Assembly (NCBI GenBank): GCA_046153685.1
Contig: JBJXGH010000091.1
Location: forward strand, 1 to 37,690
Origin: CAMAPP01 sp046153685
GTDB taxonomy: Bacteria; Pseudomonadota; Alphaproteobacteria; CADEGL01
DNA: 37,690 nucleotides
Direction of reading: 5' to 3'
Shown: piece after piece, positions 31,085 through 37,690 of the stretch
Layout: each line of letters opens with the position of its first letter
Numbering within the stretch: position 1 is the stretch's first letter
Program-made: the position numbers and the translations under genes
Notes under the pieces: generated by a model
What the model was told of the DNA's origin: nothing
Databases searched by the model: none
The model's input: only the letters and a program-made list of their open reading frames with translations

Positions 31085-31822
31085 ATGAAAAAATTGAGAT
31101 TGGGCGTGAACATCGATCACGTCGCCACGATTCGCAACGCGCGCGGTGGTTTGCACCCCGATCCGGTGCGCGCGGCGCGCCTCGCGGTCGAGGCGGGGGC
31201 CGACGGCATCACCGCCCATTTGCGCGAGGATCGCCGGCATATTTCCGACCGCGATATCGCGCGCCTTGCGACTGAAATCGACAGGCCGCTAAATTTCGAG
31301 ATGGCCGCGACCGAGGAAATGCTTTCGATTGCCCTGCGCCACCGGCCGCACGCCGCGTGCATCGTGCCCGAGCGGCGCCAGGAGCGCACGACTGAAGGCG
31401 GCCTTGATGCTGTAGGCGGGCGTGCGTCGCTGGCTCCCATCGTCGGCAGGCTCGCCGATGCGGGGATTCGCGTGTCGTTGTTCGTCGAGCCCGATTCCAA
31501 GCAGCTCGATGCCGCCAAATCGCTCGGCGCTGTCGTCGTCGAGCTTCATACGGGCGCCTATTGCGAGGCGGAAGGTGCCGAACGCGACCGTCACTTCGGG
31601 CGTATCGCCGCCGCGGCCGCGCACGCCCAGGCGATTGGCCTCGAATGTCACGCGGGCCACGGCCTAGCTTACGATTCGGTCGTGCCGGTTGCCGCCATTC
31701 GCTCGATCGTCGAACTCAATATCGGCCATTTTCTGATCGGGGAGGCGATTTTTAGCGGTCTCGAGAACGCCATTCGGCGCATGCGCGCGCTCATGGACAA
31801 GGCGCGCGCGGGCTTGCCGTGA
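31085..31822 (+). CDS. pdxJ: Pyridoxine 5'-phosphate synthase
   Basis: The 245-residue protein matches PdxJ throughout: LRLGVNIDHVATIRNARGG, ADGITAHLREDRRHISDRD, LNFEMAATEEML, CIVPERRQERTTEGGLD, RVSLFVEPD, VELHTGAYCEAEG, GLECHAGHGL and NIGHFLIGEAIFSGLE. It condenses deoxyxylulose phosphate with 3-amino-2-oxopropyl phosphate to give vitamin B6. It follows rsh by 23 bp and its stop overlaps the acpS start (GTGA), so it is probably transcribed with both. Confidence 0.97.
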   Translation: MKKLRLGVNIDHVATIRNARGGLHPDPVRAARLAVEAGADGITAHLREDRRHISDRDIARLATEIDRPLNFEMAATEEMLSIALRHRPHAACIVPERRQERTTEGGLDAVGGRASLAPIVGRLADAGIRVSLFVEPDSKQLDAAKSLGAVVVELHTGAYCEAEGAERDRHFGRIAAAAAHAQAIGLECHAGHGLAYDSVVPVAAIRSIVELNIGHFLIGEAIFSGLENAIRRMRALMDKARAGLP

Positions 31823-32220
31823 TCATCGGCATCGGCAGCGATCTTGTGGATATCCGGCGAATCGAGAAGACGCTTGGGCGCTTCGGCGAGCGATTTCTCG
31901 ACCGGATATTCACCTCCGAGGAACGCAGACGTTCGGAGCGGCGTGCAGATCGCGGCGCCAGTTACGCGCGGCGCTTCGCGGCCAAGGAGGCGTGCTCGAA
32001 GGCGCTCGGCACGGGCTTTCGCCAAGGCGTGTTTTGGCGCGACATGGGGGTGGTCAATTTGGCCTCGGGCAAACCGACGATGAATCTGACCGGCGGGGCG
32101 CTTTTGCGCTTGCAGCGCATCACGCCGGCAGGCAAGACGCCACAGATCGATCTGTCGATCACCGCCGATCATCCTCTTGCTCAGGCCATCGTCATTATCA
32201 CCGCTGTGCCGTCCCATTGA
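31819..32220 (+). CDS. acpS: Holo-[acyl-carrier-protein] synthase
   Basis: The 133-residue protein has the AcpS motifs IIGIGSDLVDIRRIEKTL (metal-binding Asp), FLDRIFTSEER and YARRFAAKEACSKALGTG (catalytic Glu-Lys), and the C-terminal DLSITADHPLAQAIVII. It transfers phosphopantetheine from CoA to ACP. The start is GTG 31819, overlapping the pdxJ stop. In many alphaproteobacteria lepB follows directly; here three other genes intervene. Confidence 0.95.
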   Translation: MIIGIGSDLVDIRRIEKTLGRFGERFLDRIFTSEERRRSERRADRGASYARRFAAKEACSKALGTGFRQGVFWRDMGVVNLASGKPTMNLTGGALLRLQRITPAGKTPQIDLSITADHPLAQAIVIITAVPSH

Positions 32221-32296
32221 CTTGTCCGCATGCCAGATCCATCTAATCGATGGCGTTCTATCGGCGCATTCATGTGATTGAAATTGGGAGGCTTCC

Positions 32297-33427
32297 TTGC
32301 GTGATCGTCCGATTCGAATTGCCGCCGCCACCCTCGCCATGGGTATTTTTGCGTCGTGTGCCAGCCTGGCGCCTTCCGATTACGAGATTTGGGCGCTCGA
32401 TCAGGGTACGCACGTCATCCACATCTATGATTCCAGCCTCAAGGAAACGGCGAAGATCGATCTTGGTGCGACGGGCGTGCGCAACCCGCACATGGTGGAT
32501 TTCACGCAGGATCATTCTTACGCCTTCGTGGCCAGTACCGGCTCGGGCGACGTAACGGTGATCCGCGCCAAGGATCGCGCGATTGTCGCCAATCTCAAGA
32601 CCGGTCCCAACACCCACATGGCAGCCGTGCGCCCGGACGACAGGGCGGCGATCGTGGACGTCATTGGTGATCCCAAGATTCCGCGCGACGGAAAATTCGT
32701 CGAAATCATCATCGACAAGGCGGGGGGTACATTCAAAATCGGCCGCAGCCTCGTGGTCGCAGACGATCCGATATTCAAGGCGCTGGGCACGCGCTTCAAC
32801 GATTCCAACCCGATCTGCCACGCCTATGCGGCGGGAGGCCGGCTTGCCTATGCGACGCTCGGACCCGGGCTCAAGGATGGCGGTCTCGTCGTCCTCGACA
32901 CGGCGAACTTCCAGTTGACGCACGCCATTCCGCCGGACGAACTGCCGGTCAACTGCGGAACCTATTTGATGCCGGACAAGAAGCACATGATGCTCAACGG
33001 CGGCAGCGGCGATGTCGGAAAATGGTATGTGGTCGATACGACGACGAACAAGGTGGTCCACAGCGGCGAAAGCGGCGGCAAGGACGCGCACGGCGTCTGG
33101 GGCACGGTGGACGGCCGCGAAATCTGGATGGTGAACCGCGTGTCGAGCAACGGCATCGTGCTGGATGCCAAGACTTTGAACGTGGTCGCCAAGCTCGATG
33201 AGGTCGGCATCACGCCCGACATCATGGCCATGTCGCCGGACGGCAAGTACGCGTTTGTCACTACACGCGGTCCCAAGCCAATCTCAGCGCCGCATGTGGC
33301 CAAGGGTACGACACCCGGCTTCGCCGTGATCGGCGTGGCGGACAGGAAGCTGGTTCGCGTCGTCCAGCCCGCGGCGGGGAACGAGAACAGCGATTTTCAC
33401 GGCATCGCCGTGCGCGTGATTCGCTGA
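32297..33427 (+). CDS. YncE-like beta-propeller lipoprotein
   Basis: The 376-residue product starts at TTG 32297 behind a strong GGGAGG (32286-32291). A signal sequence ends in a lipobox-like IFASC, so it is probably lipid-anchored in the periplasm. The rest has repeated strand blocks of a seven-bladed-type propeller: IWALDQGTHVIHIYD, AFVASTGSGDVTVIRAKD, HMAAVRPDDRAAIVDV, LVVLDTANFQ, MLNGGSGDVGKWYVVDT, DAHGVWGTVDGREIWMVN and IMAMSPDGKYAFVTTRG. YncE/cytochrome-d1-like proteins have varied roles. The link to the sulfur-transport genes 50 bp downstream suggests a shared task, but none is proven. Confidence 0.78.
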   Translation: MRDRPIRIAAATLAMGIFASCASLAPSDYEIWALDQGTHVIHIYDSSLKETAKIDLGATGVRNPHMVDFTQDHSYAFVASTGSGDVTVIRAKDRAIVANLKTGPNTHMAAVRPDDRAAIVDVIGDPKIPRDGKFVEIIIDKAGGTFKIGRSLVVADDPIFKALGTRFNDSNPICHAYAAGGRLAYATLGPGLKDGGLVVLDTANFQLTHAIPPDELPVNCGTYLMPDKKHMMLNGGSGDVGKWYVVDTTTNKVVHSGESGGKDAHGVWGTVDGREIWMVNRVSSNGIVLDAKTLNVVAKLDEVGITPDIMAMSPDGKYAFVTTRGPKPISAPHVAKGTTPGFAVIGVADRKLVRVVQPAAGNENSDFHGIAVRVIR

Positions 33428-33431
33428 TCGC

Positions 33432-33479
33432 CCATAGACCTGAATCCCCATAGACCCGAAGCCCCGTAGACCTGAAGCA
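33432..33479 (+). repeat. Three tandem 16-bp repeats ahead of the sulfur-transporter gene
   Basis: The units CCATAGACCTGAATCC (33432), CCATAGACCCGAAGCC (33448) and CCGTAGACCTGAAGCA (33464) follow each other at exact 16-bp spacing. They fill the gap between the beta-propeller stop and the transporter start, ending on the base before its ATG. No ordinary ribosome site is seen; each unit contains CTGAA or CCGAA. Copy-number change here would alter the spacing of the two genes. Confidence 0.9.
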
Positions 33480-33920
33480 ATGATGATCGATTGGGGTGCC
33501 TTCACGCCGGAAGCGGCATTGGCCGGCGGCGCCCTCATCGGCGCGGCGGCGGTACTGCTATATTGGTTCAATGGCCGTATCGCTGGCGTGAGCGGCATCG
33601 CGTCCGGCCTACTGCGCCCGACGGCGGGCGAGTCGGCTTGGCGCGCCTGCTTCCTTGTCGGCCTTGTGATCGGAGCGATCCTCGCGAAGGCATTTGGTGT
33701 AGCGCCGCCGGCCCTTGACGTGACAGGCGACGTGGTTGCCCTGCTCGCGGGCGGCCTGCTGGTCGGATTTGGTACGCGGGTGGGCGGAGGTTGCACCAGT
33801 GGACACGGCGTGTGCGGGCTGGCCCGGCTCTCGCGGCGCTCGCTCGTTGCGACCCTCGTCTTCATGGCGGCGGCATTCGCAACCGTTTACCTCGTCCGCC
33901 ACGGAGTGGGAGCCGGTTGA
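33480..33920 (+). CDS. YeeE/YedE-family sulfur transporter, N-half
   Basis: The 146-residue membrane protein has about four hydrophobic segments and the family signature GTRVGGGCTSGHGVCGLARL with Cys105 and Cys112. Full-length YeeE/TsuA proteins take up thiosulfate and pass it along conserved cysteines; shorter two-gene versions (PmpA/PmpB type) are known. It starts with two adjacent ATGs at 33480 and 33483, directly after a 3 x 16-bp repeat. Its stop overlaps the next start (TGATG). It should pair with the following protein to form one transporter. Confidence 0.9.
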   Translation: MMIDWGAFTPEAALAGGALIGAAAVLLYWFNGRIAGVSGIASGLLRPTAGESAWRACFLVGLVIGAILAKAFGVAPPALDVTGDVVALLAGGLLVGFGTRVGGGCTSGHGVCGLARLSRRSLVATLVFMAAAFATVYLVRHGVGAG

Positions 33921-34348
33921 TGGCGCGCCTCGTCGTTGCTCTGATCGCGGGGATTGTCTTCGGCTTGGGACTGGCCGTCTCGTCCATGGTCGATGCGGGC
34001 AAGGTACTCGCCTTCCTCGATCTCGCGGGCGCTTGGGATCCGAGCCTGGCCCTGGTAATGGCTGGCGCGCTCGCCATTGCCTTGCCCGGATTTCATTTGG
34101 CCCGACGCCGCGGGGCACCGACGCTCGCCATGCGTTTCGAGGCGCCCAAGGCCAAATCGACTGATCTGCGCCTCGTCTCGGGCGCGGCGTTATTCGGCGT
34201 GGGTTGGGGATTGGTCGGCTTGTGTCCCGGACCGGCAATTGCGTCGATTGGCTACGCAATCTGGCAGGCTCCGGTATTTCTTGTGGCGATGGCAGTCGGC
34301 GCATGGGTGGCTGGCGCCGTCAGCGCCGGGGCGCGCTCGGGGTCCTAA
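33920..34348 (+). CDS. YeeE/YedE-family sulfur transporter, C-half (DUF6691-like)
   Basis: The 142-residue membrane protein has MARLVVALIAGIVFGLGLAV, MVDAGKVLAFLDLAGAWDPS, LPGFHLARRRGAPTL and a second signature GVGWGLVGLCPGPAIASIG with Cys102. Together with the preceding gene it covers the two halves of a YeeE-type transporter. The start shares one base with the previous stop, so the halves are co-translated. A TTGACA-like box at 34368, just past its end, may start lepB. Confidence 0.88.
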   Translation: MARLVVALIAGIVFGLGLAVSSMVDAGKVLAFLDLAGAWDPSLALVMAGALAIALPGFHLARRRGAPTLAMRFEAPKAKSTDLRLVSGAALFGVGWGLVGLCPGPAIASIGYAIWQAPVFLVAMAVGAWVAGAVSAGARSGS

Positions 34349-34462
34349 GGCTAGGCGGCATCACGCCTTGACAGTGCGGAAGGTGGCTGTCTTGATCCGC
34401 CCTCCCGCGCCGCGGCAAGGTCCGAAAATCGCGTGATGCCCGTTGAGCGGATAAAAGGTTTC

Positions 34463-35203
34463 ATGGCACGTCCAAAAACCGGCGGCATTTGGGAGACGGT
34501 GAAGACGGTTGTTTACGCCGTGCTCATCGCGCTTGGCATCCGCACGTTTTTCTACGAGCCGTTCAACATTCCCTCCGGCTCCATGATTCCGACGCTGTTG
34601 GTTGGAGACTATCTGTTCGTTTCCAAATTTTCGTATGGCTATAGCCGCCATTCCCTGCCGCTATCGCTGAATCTGTTCTCGGGCCGGGTGTTTGCTTCCG
34701 AGCCCAAGCGCGGCGATGTTGCGGTGTTCAAATTGCCGCGCGATGGGCAGACCGATTACATCAAGCGTATCGTCGGTCTGCCGGGCGACCGGGTGCAGAT
34801 GCGCAAAGGTATTTTTTATCTCAACGACGAAGCCGTGCCCCGGCGTCAAGTCGATGGCTTCACCGGTGCTTCGCCTTCGGGGGCCAGCCACCCCTTGCCG
34901 CAATTCATCGAAAGCCTGCCCGGCGGGCGCGAGTTTCGCATCCTGAAACTCGTCGAGGATGGCAGCCTCGACGATACGCCGGTTTTTGTGGTGCCGCCGG
35001 GGCACTTTTTCGCGCTCGGCGACAACCGGGACAATTCCCTCGATTCGCGCGCGGCGGGTGGCGTCGGCTTCATTCCGGCGGAAAACCTAATTGGCCGCGC
35101 TGAGTTTTTGTTCTTCTCGACCAATGGCTCGGCGCGCATATGGGAGTTCTGGAACTGGCCCAGGGCGGTTCGCTTCGAGCGCCTGCTCGACGCGGTGGAG
35201 TAG
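34463..35203 (+). CDS. lepB: Signal peptidase I
   Basis: The 246-residue membrane protease has one N-terminal membrane segment (about 12-28, VKTVVYAVLIALGI), the catalytic Ser40 in NIPSGSMIPTLLVGDY, Lys101 in TDYIKRIVGLPGDRVQ and the box GHFFALGDNRDNSLDSR near the end. It removes signal peptides from exported proteins. I chose ATG 34463 with AAGG upstream; an in-frame GTG 34433 would add ten residues. Its stop overlaps the GTG of rnc (TAGTG), the usual lepB-rnc-era coupling. The gap upstream (34349-34462) has TTGACA at 34368 but a poor -10, CTTGAT. Confidence 0.96.
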   Translation: MARPKTGGIWETVKTVVYAVLIALGIRTFFYEPFNIPSGSMIPTLLVGDYLFVSKFSYGYSRHSLPLSLNLFSGRVFASEPKRGDVAVFKLPRDGQTDYIKRIVGLPGDRVQMRKGIFYLNDEAVPRRQVDGFTGASPSGASHPLPQFIESLPGGREFRILKLVEDGSLDDTPVFVVPPGHFFALGDNRDNSLDSRAAGGVGFIPAENLIGRAEFLFFSTNGSARIWEFWNWPRAVRFERLLDAVE

Positions 35204-35880
35204 TGGCAAGTCCGGGCGTGTTGGAAGGCCGCCTCGGCCACCGCTTCCGCGACCCGGCCTTGCTCGAGATTGCGCTCACCCATCGCAGCGCCTTGCGCGC
35301 CGGTCTTGCCGCCAACGAGCGGCTCGAATTCCTAGGCGACAGGGTTCTGTCGCTTGCCGTTGCGCATTTTCTCTATCGCCGCTTCCCTGCCGAGAACGAG
35401 GGCGATTTATCGCGGCGCCTCGCCAACCTCGTGCGCCGCGAGGCACTGGCGCGTGTCGCGCGCGCGCTTGAATTGGGCGTTGATCTTCGCCTGTCGCGCG
35501 GCGAGGAGGTGAGCGGCGGGCGCGAAAATCCGGGCCTTTTGGCCGATGCCTGCGAGGCGCTCTTGGGTGCGGTGTATCTAGACGGGGGGATCGAGGCGGC
35601 CGAGGGTGTCGTTGCGCGCCTTTGGGCGCCGCTCGTCGAGGATCAGGCCATGCCGCCCAAGGACGCGCGTACCGCCTTGCAGGAACACGTCCAGGCGCGC
35701 GGCCTGCCGCTACCGCGCTATGCGGTCGCGCGCACCGAGGGACCCGATCACGCGCCCCGTTTCGTCATGTCGGTTGCGATCGAGGGCGAGATTTCCGTCG
35801 AGGCCGAGGGCGCGTCCAAGCAGGCGGCGAGCGAGGCGGCGGCGCGACTATTGCTGGCCCGGATGGGCGTCGATGTCTGA
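35203..35880 (+). CDS. rnc: Ribonuclease III
   Basis: The 225-residue protein has the RNase III signature NERLEFLGDRVLSLAVAHFL and the second metal block ADACEALLGAVYLDGGIEA, then a dsRNA-binding domain from about 155 (DARTALQEHVQARGLPLPRY to SKQAASEAAARLLL). It cuts double-stranded rRNA and mRNA precursors. The start is GTG 35203, the last base of the lepB stop; a GTG five codons later is possible. It overlaps era by 8 bases. Confidence 0.96.
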   Translation: MASPGVLEGRLGHRFRDPALLEIALTHRSALRAGLAANERLEFLGDRVLSLAVAHFLYRRFPAENEGDLSRRLANLVRREALARVARALELGVDLRLSRGEEVSGGRENPGLLADACEALLGAVYLDGGIEAAEGVVARLWAPLVEDQAMPPKDARTALQEHVQARGLPLPRYAVARTEGPDHAPRFVMSVAIEGEISVEAEGASKQAASEAAARLLLARMGVDV

Positions 35881-36781
35881 GCCGACGCGCTGCGGCTATG
35901 TCGCCTTTCTTGGCGCGCCCAACGCGGGCAAATCGACGCTCGTCAACGCGCTGGTCGGAGAGAAGGTCAGCATTGTCACGCCCAAGGTGCAGACGACGCG
36001 CTTTCGTGTGCTCGGCATCGCCATGCGTGGATCGGCGCAATTGATCTGCGTCGATACACCCGGCATCTTCGCGCCGCGCCGCCGACTCGATCGCGCCATG
36101 GTGCGCGCGGCCTGGCAGGGTTCGGCTGACGCGGATCTGCGCGTGCTACTGGTCGATGCCGTCGAATTCGCCAAAGGCCGCGCCGGCGAGGCGATGGCGA
36201 TCGCTGAATCGCTCGACCGCGCGGGAAAAAGCGCGATCCTTGCTTTGAACAAGACCGATGCGGCGGACAAGGGCGCCTTGCTGGTGGCGGCCGAACGGCT
36301 TAACGCCGCGTGCCCTTTCGTCGAGACCTTCATGATCTCCGCGCTCACCGGCGACGGGGTCGAGGATTTGGCGCGCTATCTCGTTGAGCGCCTACCCGAA
36401 GGGCCGTGGCTCTACCCCGCCGACCAAACAGCGGATATTCCGGTTCGCCTGCTCGCCGCCGAAATTACGCGCGAGCAGCTTTTTATGAAGCTGCGCCAGG
36501 AATTGCCCTATGCCCTCACGGTTGAAACCGAGGAATGGCAGGAGCGCGAGGACGGCAGCGCCCGGGTCGAGCAGATCATCTATGTCCAGCGCGAGCGCCA
36601 GAAGCCCATCGTCATCGGCGAGGGCGGGCACCAAATTAAGTCCGTGGGCGCGGCTGCGCGCGCGGAAATCGGACGCGTGCTCGGCCGCCAAATCCATCTG
36701 TTTCTCACCGTCAAGGTTCGGGAGGATTGGGCCGACGACCCACACCGCTTCCGCGCCATGGGTCTCGAGTTCGACGCCTAG
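35873..36781 (+). CDS. era: GTPase Era
   Basis: The 302-residue GTPase has G1 GAPNAGKST, effector loop VQTTRFRVLG, G3 DTPGIF, G4 NKTD, a SALTGDGVEDL segment and a C-terminal KH domain with VIGEGGHQIKSVGAAARAEI. It binds 16S rRNA near its 3' end and assists 30S assembly. The first codon ATG 35873 lies inside the end of rnc. recO follows after 6 bp. Confidence 0.97.
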   Translation: MSEPTRCGYVAFLGAPNAGKSTLVNALVGEKVSIVTPKVQTTRFRVLGIAMRGSAQLICVDTPGIFAPRRRLDRAMVRAAWQGSADADLRVLLVDAVEFAKGRAGEAMAIAESLDRAGKSAILALNKTDAADKGALLVAAERLNAACPFVETFMISALTGDGVEDLARYLVERLPEGPWLYPADQTADIPVRLLAAEITREQLFMKLRQELPYALTVETEEWQEREDGSARVEQIIYVQRERQKPIVIGEGGHQIKSVGAAARAEIGRVLGRQIHLFLTVKVREDWADDPHRFRAMGLEFDA

Positions 36782-36787
36782 CGCGCC

Positions 36788-37519
36788 ATGGACTGGACCG
36801 ACGACGCCATTGTGCTCTCGGCCCGCAAGCACGGTGAATCATCCGCCATCGTTCAGTTGTTGACCGCCGGGCATGGACGCCATGCCGGCCTGGTGCGTGG
36901 CGGGGCCGGGCGCACGCAGCGTGGCACGTTGCAGCCGGGTAATCTGGTGCGCGCGCACTGGCAGGCGCGACTCGAGGATCACCTCGGGGGCTATCGCTGC
37001 GAACTCGTGCGCGCGACCGCTGCCGCCATATTCGAGGATCGCAGCCGTCTGGCCGCCTTGTCCTCGGCTTGCGCCGTTGCCGAGGCGGCGCTGCCCGAAC
37101 GCGAGCCGCACGGCAACATTCATGCGGATACCTGCGCGCTGCTTGCGGCGCTCGAGGCGGCCGATGAAGGTGCGGCGCTGGCCGCCTATGTCCGCTGGGA
37201 GATATCGTTGCTTGCCGATCTTGGCTTCGGCCTCGATCTCACGCGCTGTGGCGCGACCGGTTCGGAGGAAAATCTCATCTACGTGTCACCGCGCACTGGC
37301 CGCGCGGTGTCCGCCGCGGCGGGCGAGCCTTACAAGGATCGACTTCTGCGCTTGCCCGGATTTCTGCTCATAGCCGACGAAGCGCCGGTCCGGAGCGAAC
37401 TTGCCGCCGGCCTGCTGCTATCGGGGCATTTCCTCGACAGCCACGTGCTCGCGCCCCATGGCCGCACCCTGCCGCCGGCGCGGCTGCGCCTCCTTGATCG
37501 CCTGAGCGCGGATTCCTAG
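36788..37519 (+). CDS. recO: DNA repair protein RecO
   Basis: The 243-residue protein begins MDWTDDAIVLSARKHGESSA, the RecO OB-fold start, and has GLVRGGAGRTQRGTLQPGNL, a helical C-part with YVRWEISLLADLGFGLDLTR and a recognisable PGFLLIADE segment. RecO loads RecA with RecR on gaps. It lacks the CxxC pairs of the zinc-binding RecO forms, as is common. It closes the lepB-rnc-era-recO run. Confidence 0.95.
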   Translation: MDWTDDAIVLSARKHGESSAIVQLLTAGHGRHAGLVRGGAGRTQRGTLQPGNLVRAHWQARLEDHLGGYRCELVRATAAAIFEDRSRLAALSSACAVAEAALPEREPHGNIHADTCALLAALEAADEGAALAAYVRWEISLLADLGFGLDLTRCGATGSEENLIYVSPRTGRAVSAAAGEPYKDRLLRLPGFLLIADEAPVRSELAAGLLLSGHFLDSHVLAPHGRTLPPARLRLLDRLSADS

Positions 37520-37690
37520 TCCGGACTCCGACCTCGCGCACCTGGATGCCGTCATAGACATAGAAGGACCCGGCATCGAGCGCCATCGCCTGATCGGCGG
37601 AGAGTCGCATTTCGACGTCGACCTTGCGTTCCAAGAAGGATTGGATATCGGTGATGGCATGACCGATACGCCAATCGACCCTGGTAAAGG
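37368..37690 (-). CDS. Unidentified protein, partial (window cuts its start)
   Basis: An open frame enters from the right edge and reads FTRVDWRIGHAITDIQSFLE, then RKVDVEMRLSADQAMALDAG and SFYVYDGIQVREVG. It has protein-like composition with a helix-rich middle. I do not recognise the family. The frame does not stop until 37368, overlapping the recO 3' end on the other strand by about 150 bases, and that part (RNPRSGDQGG onwards) looks like antisense noise. So either the true C-terminus is near 37520 and a stop is missed through a frameshift, or the genes overlap tail to tail. Confidence 0.4.
   Translation of the reverse strand, partial: FTRVDWRIGHAITDIQSFLERKVDVEMRLSADQAMALDAGSFYVYDGIQVREVGVRTRNPRSGDQGGAAAPAAGCGHGARARGCRGNAPIAAGRRQVRSGPALRRL

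Noticed and set aside
33432..33479. CRISPR array
   Set aside because: The three 16-bp units are contiguous without spacers and no cas gene is near.

Overview
The window reads as GC-rich alphaproteobacterial chromosome with a mobile-element patchwork at its left edge. The taxonomic call is an inference. It rests on the housekeeping order rpoZ-rsh-pdxJ-acpS-lepB-rnc-era-recO, the dapA-smpB pair, frequent GTG starts with 4-nt overlaps, and arginine/alanine-rich proteins. A Rhodospirillales-like lineage fits best, but no rRNA or other decisive marker is present.

Region 1 (1-5310) is accessory DNA. A complete tRNA-Ser(GCU) is followed by a three-copy 12-13 bp motif. Next comes a leftward operon of HigB-like toxin, HigA-like antitoxin and a small HTH protein related to those found beside site-specific recombinases, with a promoter overlapped by a palindrome. 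Nested insertion-sequence wreckage follows: an IS256-family transposase lacking its N-terminus abuts the tail of an IS3-family transposase. A small monooxygenase-like protein comes next. Then an arsenic module (ACR3 efflux permease and a Cys-based arsenate reductase) lies between two same-orientation IS6-family relics. The left relic keeps both ends but has lost the middle of its transposase. The right relic supplies the last codons and stop of arsC.

Region 2 (5312-12000) holds a small membrane protein, an orphan MlaC-like lipid carrier, a beta-keto-acid cleavage enzyme of the carnitine-like type and a small lipoprotein. It also holds a tightly overlapping leftward cassette of polymerase/ligase, SGNH protein and acyltransferase-3, which looks like a polysaccharide polymerisation and O-acylation unit.

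Region 3 (12000-24750) begins with an orphan histidine kinase with five tandem PAS units. Next is a leftward pair of spermidine synthase and penicillin-acylase-type lipoprotein. A 650-bp noncoding gap with two strong inverted repeats precedes a rightward M23 peptidase-bactofilin pair for cell-shape or peptidoglycan work. Last is a leftward operon of soluble lytic transglycosylase, L-2-haloacid dehalogenase and alpha/beta hydrolase with 4-nt overlaps.

Region 4 (24970-37690) is core genome: dapA-smpB, a leftward NYN protein and type-5 uracil-DNA glycosylase pair, folK, rpoZ, bifunctional (p)ppGpp synthetase/hydrolase, pdxJ-acpS, then lepB-rnc-era-recO. A beta-propeller lipoprotein and a split YeeE/YedE sulfur-transport pair sit between acpS and lepB, interrupting an otherwise conserved order. 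The window ends inside an unidentified leftward gene. No CRISPR array or replication origin was seen. The most notable items are the IS6-bounded ars module, the speE-acylase pair, the five-PAS kinase, the M23-bactofilin pair and the 3 x 16-bp repeat ahead of the sulfur transporter.
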